Notes: generated from the letters alone by a model not told the origin. Positions 7,367-17,117 are shown, counted from the stretch's first letter. The stretch is 64,000 bases of DNA from Methanobacteriota archaeon (GCA_023399215.1 JAEWQJ010000026.1:124001-188000), one strand, 5' to 3'. Numbers and translations are program-made.

Positions 7367-10093
7367 TTGAATATAAAAGCAAAACTTCAGGATGCTGCCA
7401 ATGCCCTTAATTATGGCAGTCTTTCTGAACCGGATAAAAAAGAAGAAGAAACCTGCTCTTACCGGATAAAGCAGACGAAAAGCCGGAAAACCATTGTTAT
7501 CAATTGCAGGGAATGTGATTTTGGGTCTTCCCTTAACGATATATACTGCAGAAAAAATATTCTCGGCATCCTGCAAAAAGAGGTTAAGGCTGACTGCCTG
7601 GTACTCTCAAGGCTGTATGAGCGAGATTACGAAGGAGAAGCCCTGTCTTTACTTTATACTCTTGCAGGTTTTGAAGGGATCATAACAGCATATGAAAGCG
7701 CGGAAAAAGTGCCCAGAGCCTGTACTTTGCCTGAAAAGAAAGCTTGCGAACTGGAGAGAAAAGAGATAATTGCTTCTTTTGCTAAAACCGTAGAAACTGA
7801 CCCTTTAAAAGCCAGGATGGAAATAAAGCGATTTATTCAGGAAAAAATGCTGAATAAAACCTCAGACAGGACTACAAGGAAAGTTACAGGGAAAGATTCA
7901 GGGAAAGCTTCAGGACGAACCTTTTATAAAATCTCAGAAAAAGTCTCAGAAAAGAGTTCGGAAACTTTTCCGATTTGCAAAGCTTGTTCCGAGCATTTTT
8001 ATCAGATGCTTTATGAAATTGAAGAAAAACTATCCGGTTTTCCTGAAGTTCCTCTTATTAAAAAATCCGAAACTCGATTTTTATCAAAAAGACCCGTAGA
8101 AAATTCTGAAAAAGGAATTGTTAAGACAATCGAAAAAACAATTGGAAAAGTAACAGGAAACCTGATAAAGGACACGTCAGGAGAAGCAACCCTGGCAGAA
8201 ATCTCCAGACATTTTCCGTTTCTGGCAAGTGCAATCCGGAAGGAAAAAATGGAGAAAAATAAATACGCTGCGGACGAGCTTTTCGACTACGAAAGCGGCA
8301 TCAAACCCCATGTTCGACCCCCTTTTTCCAGCTCAAGGGTCTATGCAGATGTGCCTGAAAATACCGAATTTCTTGAGTGCTACGATATAAACAGCAGGGA
8401 AGGTAGGAAACTTGAGGTTTCGATTTATCGCTACATTGACAGGCCGGAAAAACTTTACATGATCAGGCCTCCTGAGTATAATCTCAGGGAGGAAGACCTC
8501 AAGCTTCTTGAAAAAGTCCGGATGCGAATGATCCGTCACAGGCCAAAAGACCTTGCCTTTACAGATCCGGCTGTAGCCAGGGAATATTTCAGGCGCATGG
8601 CAAAAACGCTTCTGGAAGAAGAACTGCTCGCAAGTGGGGAAGCCTGCAGCCCTGATGAACTGGAAAGCTATGCCGACCTGCTTGCAAGGTATACTAACGG
8701 GCTAGGGATAGTGGAAGACCTGCTTTCTGATGCCAGGATCACAGATGTGTATATCAATGCCCCTGCCGACAAAAACCCTGTCCACGTTGTGCTGGAGGGA
8801 GAGGAATGCATAAGCAATGTTTTTCTTTCGCAGGACGACCTCGACGCTCTGGTCTCCAGGTTCAGGATCATCAGCGGCAGGCCATTTGGAGAAGCGGTTC
8901 CTGTGCTGGAACTTAACCTTGAGGCTTTCGGAGTAAGGGTTTCAGTAATAGGAGACCCTCTTAGTTCAAGCGGGCTTGCCTATGCCTTCCGAAAGCATTC
9001 CCTTTCACCCTGGACCCTGCCTAAACTGATCAATACAGGTTCGGTTTCTCCATATGCAGCCGGGCTTTTAAGCTTCCTTATGGACGGGCAGGCTTCAGTC
9101 CTGGTCGCAGGAGAGGTAGGAGCCGGAAAAACCTCCCTGCTGTCTGCCATGCTGCTTGAGATTCCACAGAAGTACAGAATTCTTACGATCGAAGATACCC
9201 ATGAACTCCCTATCGAAAAGCTTCAGAGCCTGGGCTGGAAAGTTCAGGGAATGAGTTCGCAGTCCTCAGTTTTGAAATCAGGAGCCGAGATGAGCCCTGA
9301 AACAGCACTTCGAGCAGCCCTGCGCCTTGGGAATTCAGCCCTGGTGCTTGGAGAAGTCCGAGGAGAGGAAGTAAAAGTACTCTACGAAGCCATGCAGGTC
9401 GGAAAAGCCGGAAACTCGGTTATCGGGACCATTCACGGCTCGTCCACGGAAAACGTATATGAGAGAATCGTGCACACACTTGGAGTTCCTCCGGCCTCTT
9501 TTAAAGCAACGGATGCCGTAATTATCTGTTCAGGCATAAGGCTCGAGGGCAGCATGAAAAAGCTAAAACGGGTAAGCCGTATTGCAGAAACCACCAGTGC
9601 CATAATCGAGAATCCCGAGCCTTCGGATATCTTTACGGATATCATGAAATATGATGCAGCTCAGGACTGCCTGCTTGCAGGAAAGGTTCTGGAGCAGGGG
9701 CAATCCGAACTTATAGAAAAGATTGCCAGGAAATGGGGGATTTCCATAGACAGGGCCTTAAAAAGTATCGAACTTCGGGCAAGGATAAAAGAAAAAATCG
9801 CAGTTGAAGGACTAAAGAAACCTTTCCTGCTGGAAGCCGAAGCCGTTAGCCAGGCAAACAACATGTTCTGGCTGCTTTCAGACTCTATGAAGAAAGACAA
9901 AACGTATGAGAATGAATATGCAAATGGAAATAATTCTTCAAATAATCCTGTAGGGAACTCTGCAAATAATCCTGCAGGTAATTATGCAGATAATCTGGAA
10001 TCCGGCTGCAGGGATGATATGGAAACTCTTTACAGACAGTGGGAGATCTGGTTTGAGAATTTTACCAGAAAAGGTTCGGATACAGGGAAATAA
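7367..10093 (+). CDS. Type II/IV secretion-family ATPase (GspE/FlaI/TadA-like) of an archaeal pilus system
   Basis: Cytoplasmic hexameric ATPase expected to power assembly of type-IV-pilus-like filaments or secretion. About 908 residues, with an unusually long, Lys/Ser/Thr-rich N-terminal half (to about 350) containing CRECDFGSSLNDIYC and a CKAC motif that could bind metal. The C-terminal motor has GEVGAGKT (Walker A, about 582-589), the aspartate box ILTIEDTHELP, the Walker B region ALVLGEVRGEE and the His box GTIHGSS. The tail is Asn-rich with internal repeats. Start: TTG at 7367 has ggggg upstream; TTG at 7343 is also in frame. The membrane partner follows 77 bp downstream. No pilin or prepilin peptidase is visible nearby. 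Confidence 0.88.
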   Translation: MNIKAKLQDAANALNYGSLSEPDKKEEETCSYRIKQTKSRKTIVINCRECDFGSSLNDIYCRKNILGILQKEVKADCLVLSRLYERDYEGEALSLLYTLAGFEGIITAYESAEKVPRACTLPEKKACELERKEIIASFAKTVETDPLKARMEIKRFIQEKMLNKTSDRTTRKVTGKDSGKASGRTFYKISEKVSEKSSETFPICKACSEHFYQMLYEIEEKLSGFPEVPLIKKSETRFLSKRPVENSEKGIVKTIEKTIGKVTGNLIKDTSGEATLAEISRHFPFLASAIRKEKMEKNKYAADELFDYESGIKPHVRPPFSSSRVYADVPENTEFLECYDINSREGRKLEVSIYRYIDRPEKLYMIRPPEYNLREEDLKLLEKVRMRMIRHRPKDLAFTDPAVAREYFRRMAKTLLEEELLASGEACSPDELESYADLLARYTNGLGIVEDLLSDARITDVYINAPADKNPVHVVLEGEECISNVFLSQDDLDALVSRFRIISGRPFGEAVPVLELNLEAFGVRVSVIGDPLSSSGLAYAFRKHSLSPWTLPKLINTGSVSPYAAGLLSFLMDGQASVLVAGEVGAGKTSLLSAMLLEIPQKYRILTIEDTHELPIEKLQSLGWKVQGMSSQSSVLKSGAEMSPETALRAALRLGNSALVLGEVRGEEVKVLYEAMQVGKAGNSVIGTIHGSSTENVYERIVHTLGVPPASFKATDAVIICSGIRLEGSMKKLKRVSRIAETTSAIIENPEPSDIFTDIMKYDAAQDCLLAGKVLEQGQSELIEKIARKWGISIDRALKSIELRARIKEKIAVEGLKKPFLLEAEAVSQANNMFWLLSDSMKKDKTYENEYANGNNSSNNPVGNSANNPAGNYADNLESGCRDDMETLYRQWEIWFENFTRKGSDTGK

Positions 10094-10149
10094 TTGTCAG
10101 AGAGAAGTTGTTAGAGAGAAGTTGTTAGAGAGAAGTTGTTAGAGAGAAA
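10094..10149. repeat. Tandem repeat, 4 x 14 nt
   Basis: Four copies of ttgttagagagaag fill most of the 77-bp gap between the pilus ATPase and membrane-protein genes, immediately upstream of the ribosome-binding site (gagggagag) of the second gene. Confidence 0.9.
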
Positions 10150-10170
10150 AGTTGTAAGAGGGAGAGAAAT

Positions 10171-12111
10171 ATGGAAGAAGAGAGCAACTGGTATGTACGA
10201 GCCTGTAAAATCACAGCAAAGCAATGGATATGGGCTGTCTCTGACCCTTCAGCCTTCCGAAGGCGCTGCGAAAAGAGTGTTAGCCGGGAGTACAGAGATG
10301 CCCTCAAGTTTACCGGTTATGACCTTGAAGCTTTCGAAACCGTGCTCTTTTCCTATGTGGGAACCTTTGCAACTTTAATCCTACTGGCCGGAGTAGACCT
10401 ATTTCTGATCCTTTCGAGAAGTTTTGATGCCAGAGTGCTTACTATAATGGGAGTCCTGACTTTTATCATTCCCCTGCTCGCACTCTATTACCTGAGTGAG
10501 TATGTGAAGCTCAGGGCAGGATTTATGAAAATATCCTCGCTCGGAGACATTCCTGAGATCCTGAGTTATATAGTCATGTCCATGAAACTTGTTCCTAACC
10601 TGGAGCATGCCGTGCTTTTTGCTGCCAGGAATTCCGAGAGGCCCCTTGCAAAGGACCTTAGAAAACTCGCCTGGGACCTGAACCTCAGGATTTACAGTAG
10701 CATGGATGATGCGCTTCTTTCTTTTGCCGACCTGTGGGGAAGGAATAGCGAATACTTCAAGCGTTCCCTCCACCTTATAAAGAGCTCGACAGCCGAACCT
10801 GACGAAGCCCAGAGGGTTATAACCCTGAACCGTGCCCTGGACATAAGCCTCGAAGGCACGGAAAGTCTTATGGACGCCTTTGCAGCAAAGCTGAAGACTC
10901 CAAGTTATATTCTCTATTCGATTTTCATACTGATTCCACTCGCTCTGGTAGCTCTCCTGCCTGCGGTTACAGTTGTAGGAATGAAACCTGAAATAATAGA
11001 CCTTATCTTCCTCTACGACCTGATTTTCCCGGCTCTTGCTGCCCTTTACTCTGAATATATTCTTATGCAGAGGCCGGCTGCTTTTACTCCCAGGGAAATT
11101 CCGGACTCTCATCCTGACCTTGTAGATATCAAGCAAAAGAAACGCTTTGCTTTGATGTTTTCAGTCCTGGTATTCTGTCTTATAGCGCCTTTAGGATATC
11201 TCCTGCTGAGGTTGGGAAATCCGGGAGGAATAATATCAACCGCGCCCCTTGAAGGATATTTTTCACCTACGCTCCCGCTTATTCTGGGTGGAACAATTGG
11301 AATTTCAGTATACCTCTATTTCTCGGCTGTTCCTTACAAGAAAATAAGAGACCGAATAAAAAAGATGGAACAGGAATTTGCAGATTCCCTTTTTGTGCTC
11401 GGGAGGAGAATTTCGGAAGGAAAAGCCCCGGAAGAAGCTTTTGCCCATACTGCCAGGACTATGGAAGGCTCAAAAATAGGTGAAGCCTTTCAGGAAATTT
11501 CAATGAACCTGCTTAGTATGAGGACAAATCTTAAAGCTGCAATTTTTGATGAAGATTTCGGAGCCTTCAGGCACGTATATTCAGAAAGAATCCGGAACAC
11601 AATGCTCCTTTTTACGGAAAGTGTACACAAAAACCATGAAGCTGCAGGTGCCTCGATTATAAAGCTCGCAGACCATCTAAAAGAGCTCGGGACAGTCGAG
11701 GAACGAATCCGGCGCTCTCTTTACGATGTCACCTCAACCATGCGCTCCACGGCTGTGATTTTTGCCCCGCTTATTGCAGGGATTACCCTTGCCCTGTCGG
11801 AGGTCATTACGAAAATTCTGAACCAGGTCGCCGAAAGGGTAAACCGAATTCCTTCCGATACGTCAGGAATGCCGGTTGAAATCGGGCAGGCTGCTTTTTC
11901 CCAGTCAATTTCTCCTGACCATTTCCTGCTTGCAATAGGGGTTTATATTGTCCTGATCAGTGCTATCCTCACCCGTTTTGCAGGTTCGGTGGAATATGGA
12001 GGAGACCGGACTCAGTTGAAATATGACCTGGCCTGCATGCTCCCGATTTCAATTGCAATATTTGCGGTTTCTACCGCGACCTCAAGGATTATCTTCAGGG
12101 GACTTGTATGA
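10171..12111 (+). CDS. Type II secretion F / TadC-like polytopic membrane protein
   Basis: 646 residues. Partner of the ATPase just upstream: GspF/FlaJ/TadC-like proteins form the membrane platform of type-IV-pilus machines. Two hydrophobic clusters (about residues 50-120 and 245-310) and a second set (about 325-400 and 525-645) each flank a cytoplasmic helical domain, as expected for a duplicated T2SSF fold (for example GDIPEILSYIVMSMKLVPN and EFADSLFVLGRRISEGKAP). ATG at 10171 preceded by gagggagag. A diverged copy of its last 34 codons is present at 13228-13332. Filament or substrate unknown. Confidence 0.88.
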   Translation: MEEESNWYVRACKITAKQWIWAVSDPSAFRRRCEKSVSREYRDALKFTGYDLEAFETVLFSYVGTFATLILLAGVDLFLILSRSFDARVLTIMGVLTFIIPLLALYYLSEYVKLRAGFMKISSLGDIPEILSYIVMSMKLVPNLEHAVLFAARNSERPLAKDLRKLAWDLNLRIYSSMDDALLSFADLWGRNSEYFKRSLHLIKSSTAEPDEAQRVITLNRALDISLEGTESLMDAFAAKLKTPSYILYSIFILIPLALVALLPAVTVVGMKPEIIDLIFLYDLIFPALAALYSEYILMQRPAAFTPREIPDSHPDLVDIKQKKRFALMFSVLVFCLIAPLGYLLLRLGNPGGIISTAPLEGYFSPTLPLILGGTIGISVYLYFSAVPYKKIRDRIKKMEQEFADSLFVLGRRISEGKAPEEAFAHTARTMEGSKIGEAFQEISMNLLSMRTNLKAAIFDEDFGAFRHVYSERIRNTMLLFTESVHKNHEAAGASIIKLADHLKELGTVEERIRRSLYDVTSTMRSTAVIFAPLIAGITLALSEVITKILNQVAERVNRIPSDTSGMPVEIGQAAFSQSISPDHFLLAIGVYIVLISAILTRFAGSVEYGGDRTQLKYDLACMLPISIAIFAVSTATSRIIFRGLV

Positions 12112-12205
12112 AATAAGAGTTATAGCAAACTGGTGATTACTATACATTCAAAAACTGATTTCAAAGCAAGAATTGATTTCAAAGCGCAAATAAAAGAAAG
12201 GGGCT

Positions 12206-12862
12206 TTAATTACCCCCAAAAAAATTAAAAGTTATATTCGACAAATTTGAATTCCTAAAATCAAACCAGTACTGTTCTATCGTGTCGATAACACCTTGAT
12301 TATTCACAGTATTGGTAGATCCATTTACAACATTCCGTGCTCCGGAGTCATTCTTCTCGACAGGCTGCGTACTTTCTGAATCTGGCGGCACAGGATCGGT
12401 TGTCTGTCCAGATGTGTTCCCAAAATAACTATTCACAGTGTTATAACTAGTAACTCCCATAATTCCACAGTCAAACTTCTTAGAAGATCCCCAGTCTTTA
12501 TACCACATGGTTTTATTCTTGTCATAAAAGGCTGTTACTTCCTTCCGTTGAGGTCCGAACCAGCCATAGTATGCCTCATATCCTTTTTTATTATCGGCTG
12601 CTGGATAGAAGACATTGATATAAATCGGAGCATGTTTTGTGAAATTAAGTTCTCTGATATCACAATTCCAACTATACTCTTCTGAAACATATTGACCGAT
12701 TTCGCAGGCTAGTTGATAGGAATTGTTTTGGTTGCTGAGGTTGTAATCGAGCATGGTCTGGGTGACTTGCTCTTTTGTGGGAGTTACATAATTTCCCGTA
12801 GCTGAAGCCAATGGAATTGCGAGCATAGCAACAAAAAGAATACTTAGTAGTTTAAGTTCCAT
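12206..12862 (-). CDS. Secreted protein of unknown function, 218 aa
   Basis: Starts MELKLLSILFVAMLAIPLASATG: a clear signal peptide with likely cleavage after ASA. The mature part has four cysteines (ACEIGQ, WNCDIR, FDCGIMG), a Trp/Tyr-rich core and a Ser/Thr/Asn-rich C-terminal third with many N-x-S/T sites, suggesting a glycosylated exported protein. No family recognised. The frame is open to a TTG at 12868, but the ATG at 12862 lies eight bases after GGAG. The upstream DNA is a broken gene on the same strand. Confidence 0.7.
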   Translation of the reverse strand: MELKLLSILFVAMLAIPLASATGNYVTPTKEQVTQTMLDYNLSNQNNSYQLACEIGQYVSEEYSWNCDIRELNFTKHAPIYINVFYPAADNKKGYEAYYGWFGPQRKEVTAFYDKNKTMWYKDWGSSKKFDCGIMGVTSYNTVNSYFGNTSGQTTDPVPPDSESTQPVEKNDSGARNVVNGSTNTVNNQGVIDTIEQYWFDFRNSNLSNITFNFFGGN

Positions 12863-12879
12863 AGCCAATTCTCCATAAT

Positions 12880-13165
12880 AGCATATACTTCACCTTCATC
12901 ATCAGTGTCATCATCAGTGTCAATAACTGCATACTATCTTGTTCCATAATCTACGAAGGTCTTTACTTCAACACTGGTATCCCATCCATTTTTCTCAAGA
13001 TACTCACTAAGAGCATCAGCACATTCTTTTTTGAGCAGGTCATTGGACCTTCGTAATTTCTAATAATATCATTTAAGGCTTTATAAATATGTTTAGATTC
13101 ATTGCTTTCGTTGATTACTTATTCGGATTGATTGCCTGCTTCATCCGATTCATTTAGTTCCCCAC
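12880..13165 (-). pseudogene. Frameshifted/nonsense gene remnant (unidentified)
   Basis: On the minus strand one frame reads VINESNESKHIYKALNDII then RNYEGPMT; after a frameshift a second reads KKECADALSEYLEKNGWDTS, VEVKTFVDYGTR, a TAG stop, then YAVIDTDDDTDDEGEVYAIM. Together this looks like one small protein gene with a frameshift and at least two in-frame stops. It runs into the start region of the secreted-protein gene. Family not recognised. Confidence 0.55.
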
Positions 13166-13227
13166 ATACTTTTTAATTTATATCCGTTTAAACATGAAGG
13201 AAAAACTAGATTTCCATCCTGAAAGAC

Positions 13228-13332
13228 AGGACGCAGTTGAAATAAGACCTGGCCTGCATGCTCCCAATTTCAATTGTGATGTTTGCAGTGTCTACCACGA
13301 CATCAAGAATTATCTTCAGGGAGCTGGTGTAA
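13228..13332 (+). pseudogene. Remnant copy of the 3' end of the TadC-like gene
   Basis: This segment matches 12007-12111, the last 34 codons of the TadC-like gene, at about 84% of bases by eye. It keeps the reading frame to its own stop (LACMLPISIVMFAVSTTTSR then IIFRELV) except for one internal TAA. Most differences leave a similar amino acid, so the copy probably spent time as a functional paralogue before being lost. Confidence 0.8.
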
Positions 13333-13472
13333 AATTAGTAAAATGAGATAAAATTGGAAAAACGTGAAAAGGATAAGGAAAAATGGGGAAGAGTAAAGAA
13401 GAGTAAAGAAAAAAAACGAGAGGTTAATCCTCTCATACCTGTCGTTTACATATTGAATTTTGGAATTCTGCT

Positions 13473-15806
13473 TTAGTGCTTCTGCTTATAAAGGAACAAG
13501 CCAAGGATACAAGCTATTCCTAAACCTATTTCAAATCCAGGTGTATCCGGAATTTCTTTTTCAGCTTCCGTCCCTTCGTTCCCAGTCTCGTTTTCGTTAA
13601 CATTATTATTATTAACTGCTCCTGTCTCTGTCTCAGGCTGGGATTCTATCACAATTTCTTCAGAGGCTTTTTTTGCGGTGCCCGTTATTGCAAAGGAAGA
13701 GAATTTCGGAGTTTTTGCTGTGAAATACAGGAACTTGTCATCTTTTCCCGACGGTTCTACCTCCAGTTGCTCCCATTTTTTCTCTCTGTAACTGTTAAGG
13801 GTGATTGAAGCTGGATCGATCTTTTTATCTTCCATCCAGGATTTTTCAACCTTGAAGCAAACGGTAGGGTTTTCTATGTTCTTTGAGGTTGCAATTCCGC
13901 TATTTCCAACCCAAACATTAAAGGATTTATAGACCTCTCCAGAGGGTAATTCGGAAACCAGAGAGGATTTTCCTTTCAACATCTCTACAATGGTTGTGGT
14001 TTTGCCCAGAGTCTTCTTCGCATCAAAGTCTACAGAAACAACGCAGGTTGCATTCTTTGTAAAATCAAATTTTACCTCTTTTCCATTTGTAATGAACACC
14101 TGTGAAAGTTCCTTTACTTCAATGTTTTTTGCAGGCTCGGGAGAGCCACCTCCTCCGCCTCCGCTACCACTGCTTTTGCTACCACCGCTATTGCTACCAC
14201 CGCTATTGCTGCTTCCGTCACTGTTTGAGTTACTGTCGTCGCTGGAATTGCTTTCCAGTACAGTTATTGTATTAACAAGGTAAGAGAAACCGTTTGCATT
14301 ATAAATTGTCAGATTAACAGAATATGTACCAGGAGTCGCATATACATAAACTGGATTTGGGTCACTGGAGTCAACCTTTCCATCGGACTCAAAGTCCCAT
14401 ACCCTTGATACTGCATTCTGAGAAAGATCAGTAAACTGTACCGTTAGGGGAGCATACCCCTCGATAACGCTGCTACTGAAGTTTGCAACCGGAACCCCCT
14501 GTTCTGGAGTAGTCGAATTCGTGACCCTGATGTAACCCAGTTTATCTATAGAAATATTGCCATTGGCACCGGTTACCTTTAAAGTAATGTCATATGTGCC
14601 AGGTTTCGTAAATGTGTGCGTCGCATTCATTTCATTTTTAGAGGTAATTCCATCCCCAAAATCCCAGAGCCATGAAGCCGAAACTCCATCAATACCGCTG
14701 GCAGTAAATAACACAACTAAAGGTGCAGTTCCAGAAGTCACGTTGGCAGTAAATTCAGCTAGCTGTAGCGGGAAGGTTATGGCAGAAAAATCACTTAAAT
14801 AGATGCCGTTATTGCCGCTATCGTTAGTCTCTCCCCCGCCATAGTTACTGTCTATTCCCCATACAATAGTGTTTTCGTACACATCCGGTGTAGTGTAAGT
14901 CCCTTTTGGATAAATATAGACTGGAGTGCTTTGTGCTGAAGTAATATCATAAACGTATACACCTGCATAACCAAACTGGTCATCGCCAGATTTTGAATAT
15001 ACGATATTGTCTCCGTTTATGTCAATATGAGTACCGGTGTCATCTCCCGCATCAGCGATGACATCAGACCCAGATAAAGTATTACCTGTATTATCACTGG
15101 TAACATCTATAGTTTTTTTGGCAATAAGGTCATACATTTCAATAAATCCATCCCTGGAATAGAAGTTTGACCATATCACCTTATTACCATAGATATGGGG
15201 ACTAAATATCTGGCTAGAAGAGTGTACATTTATAGTTTCCTTAGTATTAATATCGTAGACAGCTATGGTCCTCCCATCTGCACCCTCGTAACCATATGTT
15301 ATCCTGGTATCATATATGTCAGGATTGTTTCCATTTGCAATTTTAGTTTGTTTGGAAGTTGAGATCTCCCACATATACACGTTGTAATTATAATTTGATT
15401 CATTGTAATCTGCACTCCAAACGATCCTATTACCGTAAATGGCAGGTCTGCTGGATTGATCTACATTCTGTGTAATGTAAGTTTTTGCGGCTGTTGATAT
15501 GTCATATACTGCAAGCCTTGGTGTCCTGCTGCTTTCGTCATGCCACACTAATATGTTGCCGTAAATAGCCGGATAAGATGCTGCAGAAGAATTAACTGTA
15601 GTGACTGTTCTGGCGGTCAAATCATAGACCTGGATAACACCACTATTTGTCCATACTACTTTGTTACCATAAATAGCAGGATCAGACCCACTACCAATTT
15701 TCGTCACCTGTGCCGCTGATGCTAAAGTTGAAATTAAAATTAAAAATACAAAAATTAACACTGTTGAAGCTAAAGCTATTGAACATAACTTGCATTTAAT
15801 TTTCAT
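13473..15806 (-). CDS. PKD-domain surface protein with beta-propeller-like repeats and PGF-pre-PGF domain
   Basis: 777 residues. A signal peptide (1-31, ends TLASAA) is followed by about eight repeats of the type IYGNKVVWT...VYDIT (about 35-345), the pattern of a TolB-like beta-propeller. Then come two PKD domains (about 350-430 and 440-520, with WLWDFGDG and RVWDFESDG), a Ser/Gly linker, a PGF-pre-PGF domain (about 560-710, with KTTTIVEMLKGKSS and YKSFNVWVGN), and a C-terminal TPGF segment plus hydrophobic helix and basic end. The last part resembles PGF-CTERM archaeosortase targets, so the protein is probably anchored at the cell surface. Strong ribosome-binding site (gggggagggg) before the ATG. 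Ligand unknown. Confidence 0.87.
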   Translation of the reverse strand: MKIKCKLCSIALASTVLIFVFLILISTLASAAQVTKIGSGSDPAIYGNKVVWTNSGVIQVYDLTARTVTTVNSSAASYPAIYGNILVWHDESSRTPRLAVYDISTAAKTYITQNVDQSSRPAIYGNRIVWSADYNESNYNYNVYMWEISTSKQTKIANGNNPDIYDTRITYGYEGADGRTIAVYDINTKETINVHSSSQIFSPHIYGNKVIWSNFYSRDGFIEMYDLIAKKTIDVTSDNTGNTLSGSDVIADAGDDTGTHIDINGDNIVYSKSGDDQFGYAGVYVYDITSAQSTPVYIYPKGTYTTPDVYENTIVWGIDSNYGGGETNDSGNNGIYLSDFSAITFPLQLAEFTANVTSGTAPLVVLFTASGIDGVSASWLWDFGDGITSKNEMNATHTFTKPGTYDITLKVTGANGNISIDKLGYIRVTNSTTPEQGVPVANFSSSVIEGYAPLTVQFTDLSQNAVSRVWDFESDGKVDSSDPNPVYVYATPGTYSVNLTIYNANGFSYLVNTITVLESNSSDDSNSNSDGSSNSGGSNSGGSKSSGSGGGGGGSPEPAKNIEVKELSQVFITNGKEVKFDFTKNATCVVSVDFDAKKTLGKTTTIVEMLKGKSSLVSELPSGEVYKSFNVWVGNSGIATSKNIENPTVCFKVEKSWMEDKKIDPASITLNSYREKKWEQLEVEPSGKDDKFLYFTAKTPKFSSFAITGTAKKASEEIVIESQPETETGAVNNNNVNENETGNEGTEAEKEIPDTPGFEIGLGIACILGLFLYKQKH

Positions 15807-16231
15807 TTCCCCTCCCCCACGTAGCTTTTATCCCTCAAAGCCAGGATACAATTTATATAATCTGTATATTCAGACTTTCGAATTTTCGGATAGAGTTATA
15901 GCCCTTGATTTTCCCGATAATAATATAATTTTGGATCAAAAATGTCAATCTTGATTATATCTATATTTGTATATCAGGTAAACTCGGCAAATAAGTAGAC
16001 TGCTTAGATATTATATAATTGTACAAGTAAAATTTCTTCTATTTTTAGGTACTTATTGATCTTTATTTTAAACTAAAAAAGTTTAGATAAAATAGTCCGA
16101 GTTATATAATAATTAGAAGGAAAGGTTTTTACACTATTGGTCAGTGATCATCGCTTCCTATAAAGGTTTTTACACTATTGGTCAGTGATCATCACTTCCC
16201 ATTATAGATTATGCAATATTAAAGAATGCCC
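15807..16231. other. AT-rich spacer with promoter region of the PKD protein
   Basis: No gene. The part near 15840-15880 is AT-rich (minus strand has tatataaattgta-like sequence near 15855), a plausible promoter for the surface protein. A 41-bp direct repeat occupies its far end. Confidence 0.4.
16121..16202. repeat. Tandem repeat, 2 x 41 nt
   Basis: Two adjacent, almost identical 41-mers beginning aaaggtttttacactattgg; each contains tcagtgatcatc. Located just 3' of the truncated gene at 16232. Confidence 0.92.
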
Positions 16232-16513
16232 TTATACAGAATTAATTATTTTTGCTTCAGATGAAATTTCAAAAACAAATTCAGAACCAGGAATTCCAGT
16301 ATTTACTTTTAGAACTTGAATCTGTATAGTCATTGTGAGATTGTCATTCTTATCATATGTGTCGTATTTTAGAAGTATCCATGTTTCTTGGTCAACCCAA
16401 ATTTTTCCATTTCTTTCTTTGCTGAAAGTAAAATTGTGGTTAAAACTGTGATTAGAAAAATACTTTCGGGTCGAAAAATTGAGATTAAAATAAAATTCCT
16501 TTAACAAAAACAA
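16232..16513 (-). pseudogene. C-terminal fragment of a lipoprotein-sorting (LolA-like) protein
   Basis: The open frame of 93 codons encodes KIWVDQETWILLKYDTYDK, MTIQIQVLKVNTGIPGSEF and VFEISSEAKII. This resembles the C-terminal strands of the LolA-like 'outer membrane lipoprotein-sorting' proteins common in Methanosarcina, where a 'WVD..TW.P' strand is followed by a 'N.GI....F.F..P' strand. The N-terminal two thirds, including the signal peptide, are missing, and there is no ribosome-binding site, so I call it a remnant. Confidence 0.55.
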
Positions 16514-16655
16514 ATTTTAACAATAGCAGATTTTAACTAAAGCAAGTTTTAATGAAAACAGGCGGAACTAAAAGAAGAGTTCCTCTGTTAAAAGAAAAAT
16601 AAGAAAACAAATTTAATGTCCTAAAGGAAAGGAATTTTCGTTCCTTTCCTCCTAT

Positions 16656-16910
16656 TTAGTTTATCTTTGCTTTCATCTTGTCTATTATTATATAGTCTTT
16701 AATTGCACTTACCGAATCGAAAGGAACGAGAATAAAATTATCCGCTTTCCTGTACCTGGAAGTATCTAAATTGACATTTGGGGCAACCACCATGTCAATA
16801 ATGTTTCCCCCTTTAATCTCGACTACAACGTTATTCAAAATTCCTATTTCTGTTCCGTCGGTAGCCATTACCTGTTTGTTAAAGAGGTTCTTTGCAAATT
16901 CCTTAGACAT
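16656..16910 (-). CDS. PRC-barrel domain protein
   Basis: 84 residues, a single PRC-barrel: FNKQVMATDGTEIGILNNVV then IDMVVAPNV and FILVPFDSVSAIKDYIII. The same fold is found in photosynthetic reaction-centre H subunits and RimM; small archaeal versions are proposed to help RNA processing or cell division, but the role of this one is unknown. Start ATG at 16910. Monocistronic by position; next gene on the same strand begins far upstream. Confidence 0.9.
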   Translation of the reverse strand: MSKEFAKNLFNKQVMATDGTEIGILNNVVVEIKGGNIIDMVVAPNVNLDTSRYRKADNFILVPFDSVSAIKDYIIIDKMKAKIN

Positions 16911-17117
16911 TTTATCGTATCTCCGTTGGCAGTATATTATCGGTTTGGGTAAAGCTGGATATCCACTTTGAATATTTTATTCCATTTGAAACCAGAATCT
17001 TTAAAACTTTTTCCTTTTAAAACTAATCTTCTAAAGAGTTACTGGATTAAATTCTTACCGTAATTTTTACCTGTAATTTTTACCAGTAACCCTTAAATGT
17101 AATTTTAGTCTGCAGTT

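Noticed and set aside
10399..11136. Long 245-codon minus-strand frame
   Set aside because: Antisense to the TadC-like gene, unlike any domain; the plus-strand gene has clear family features.
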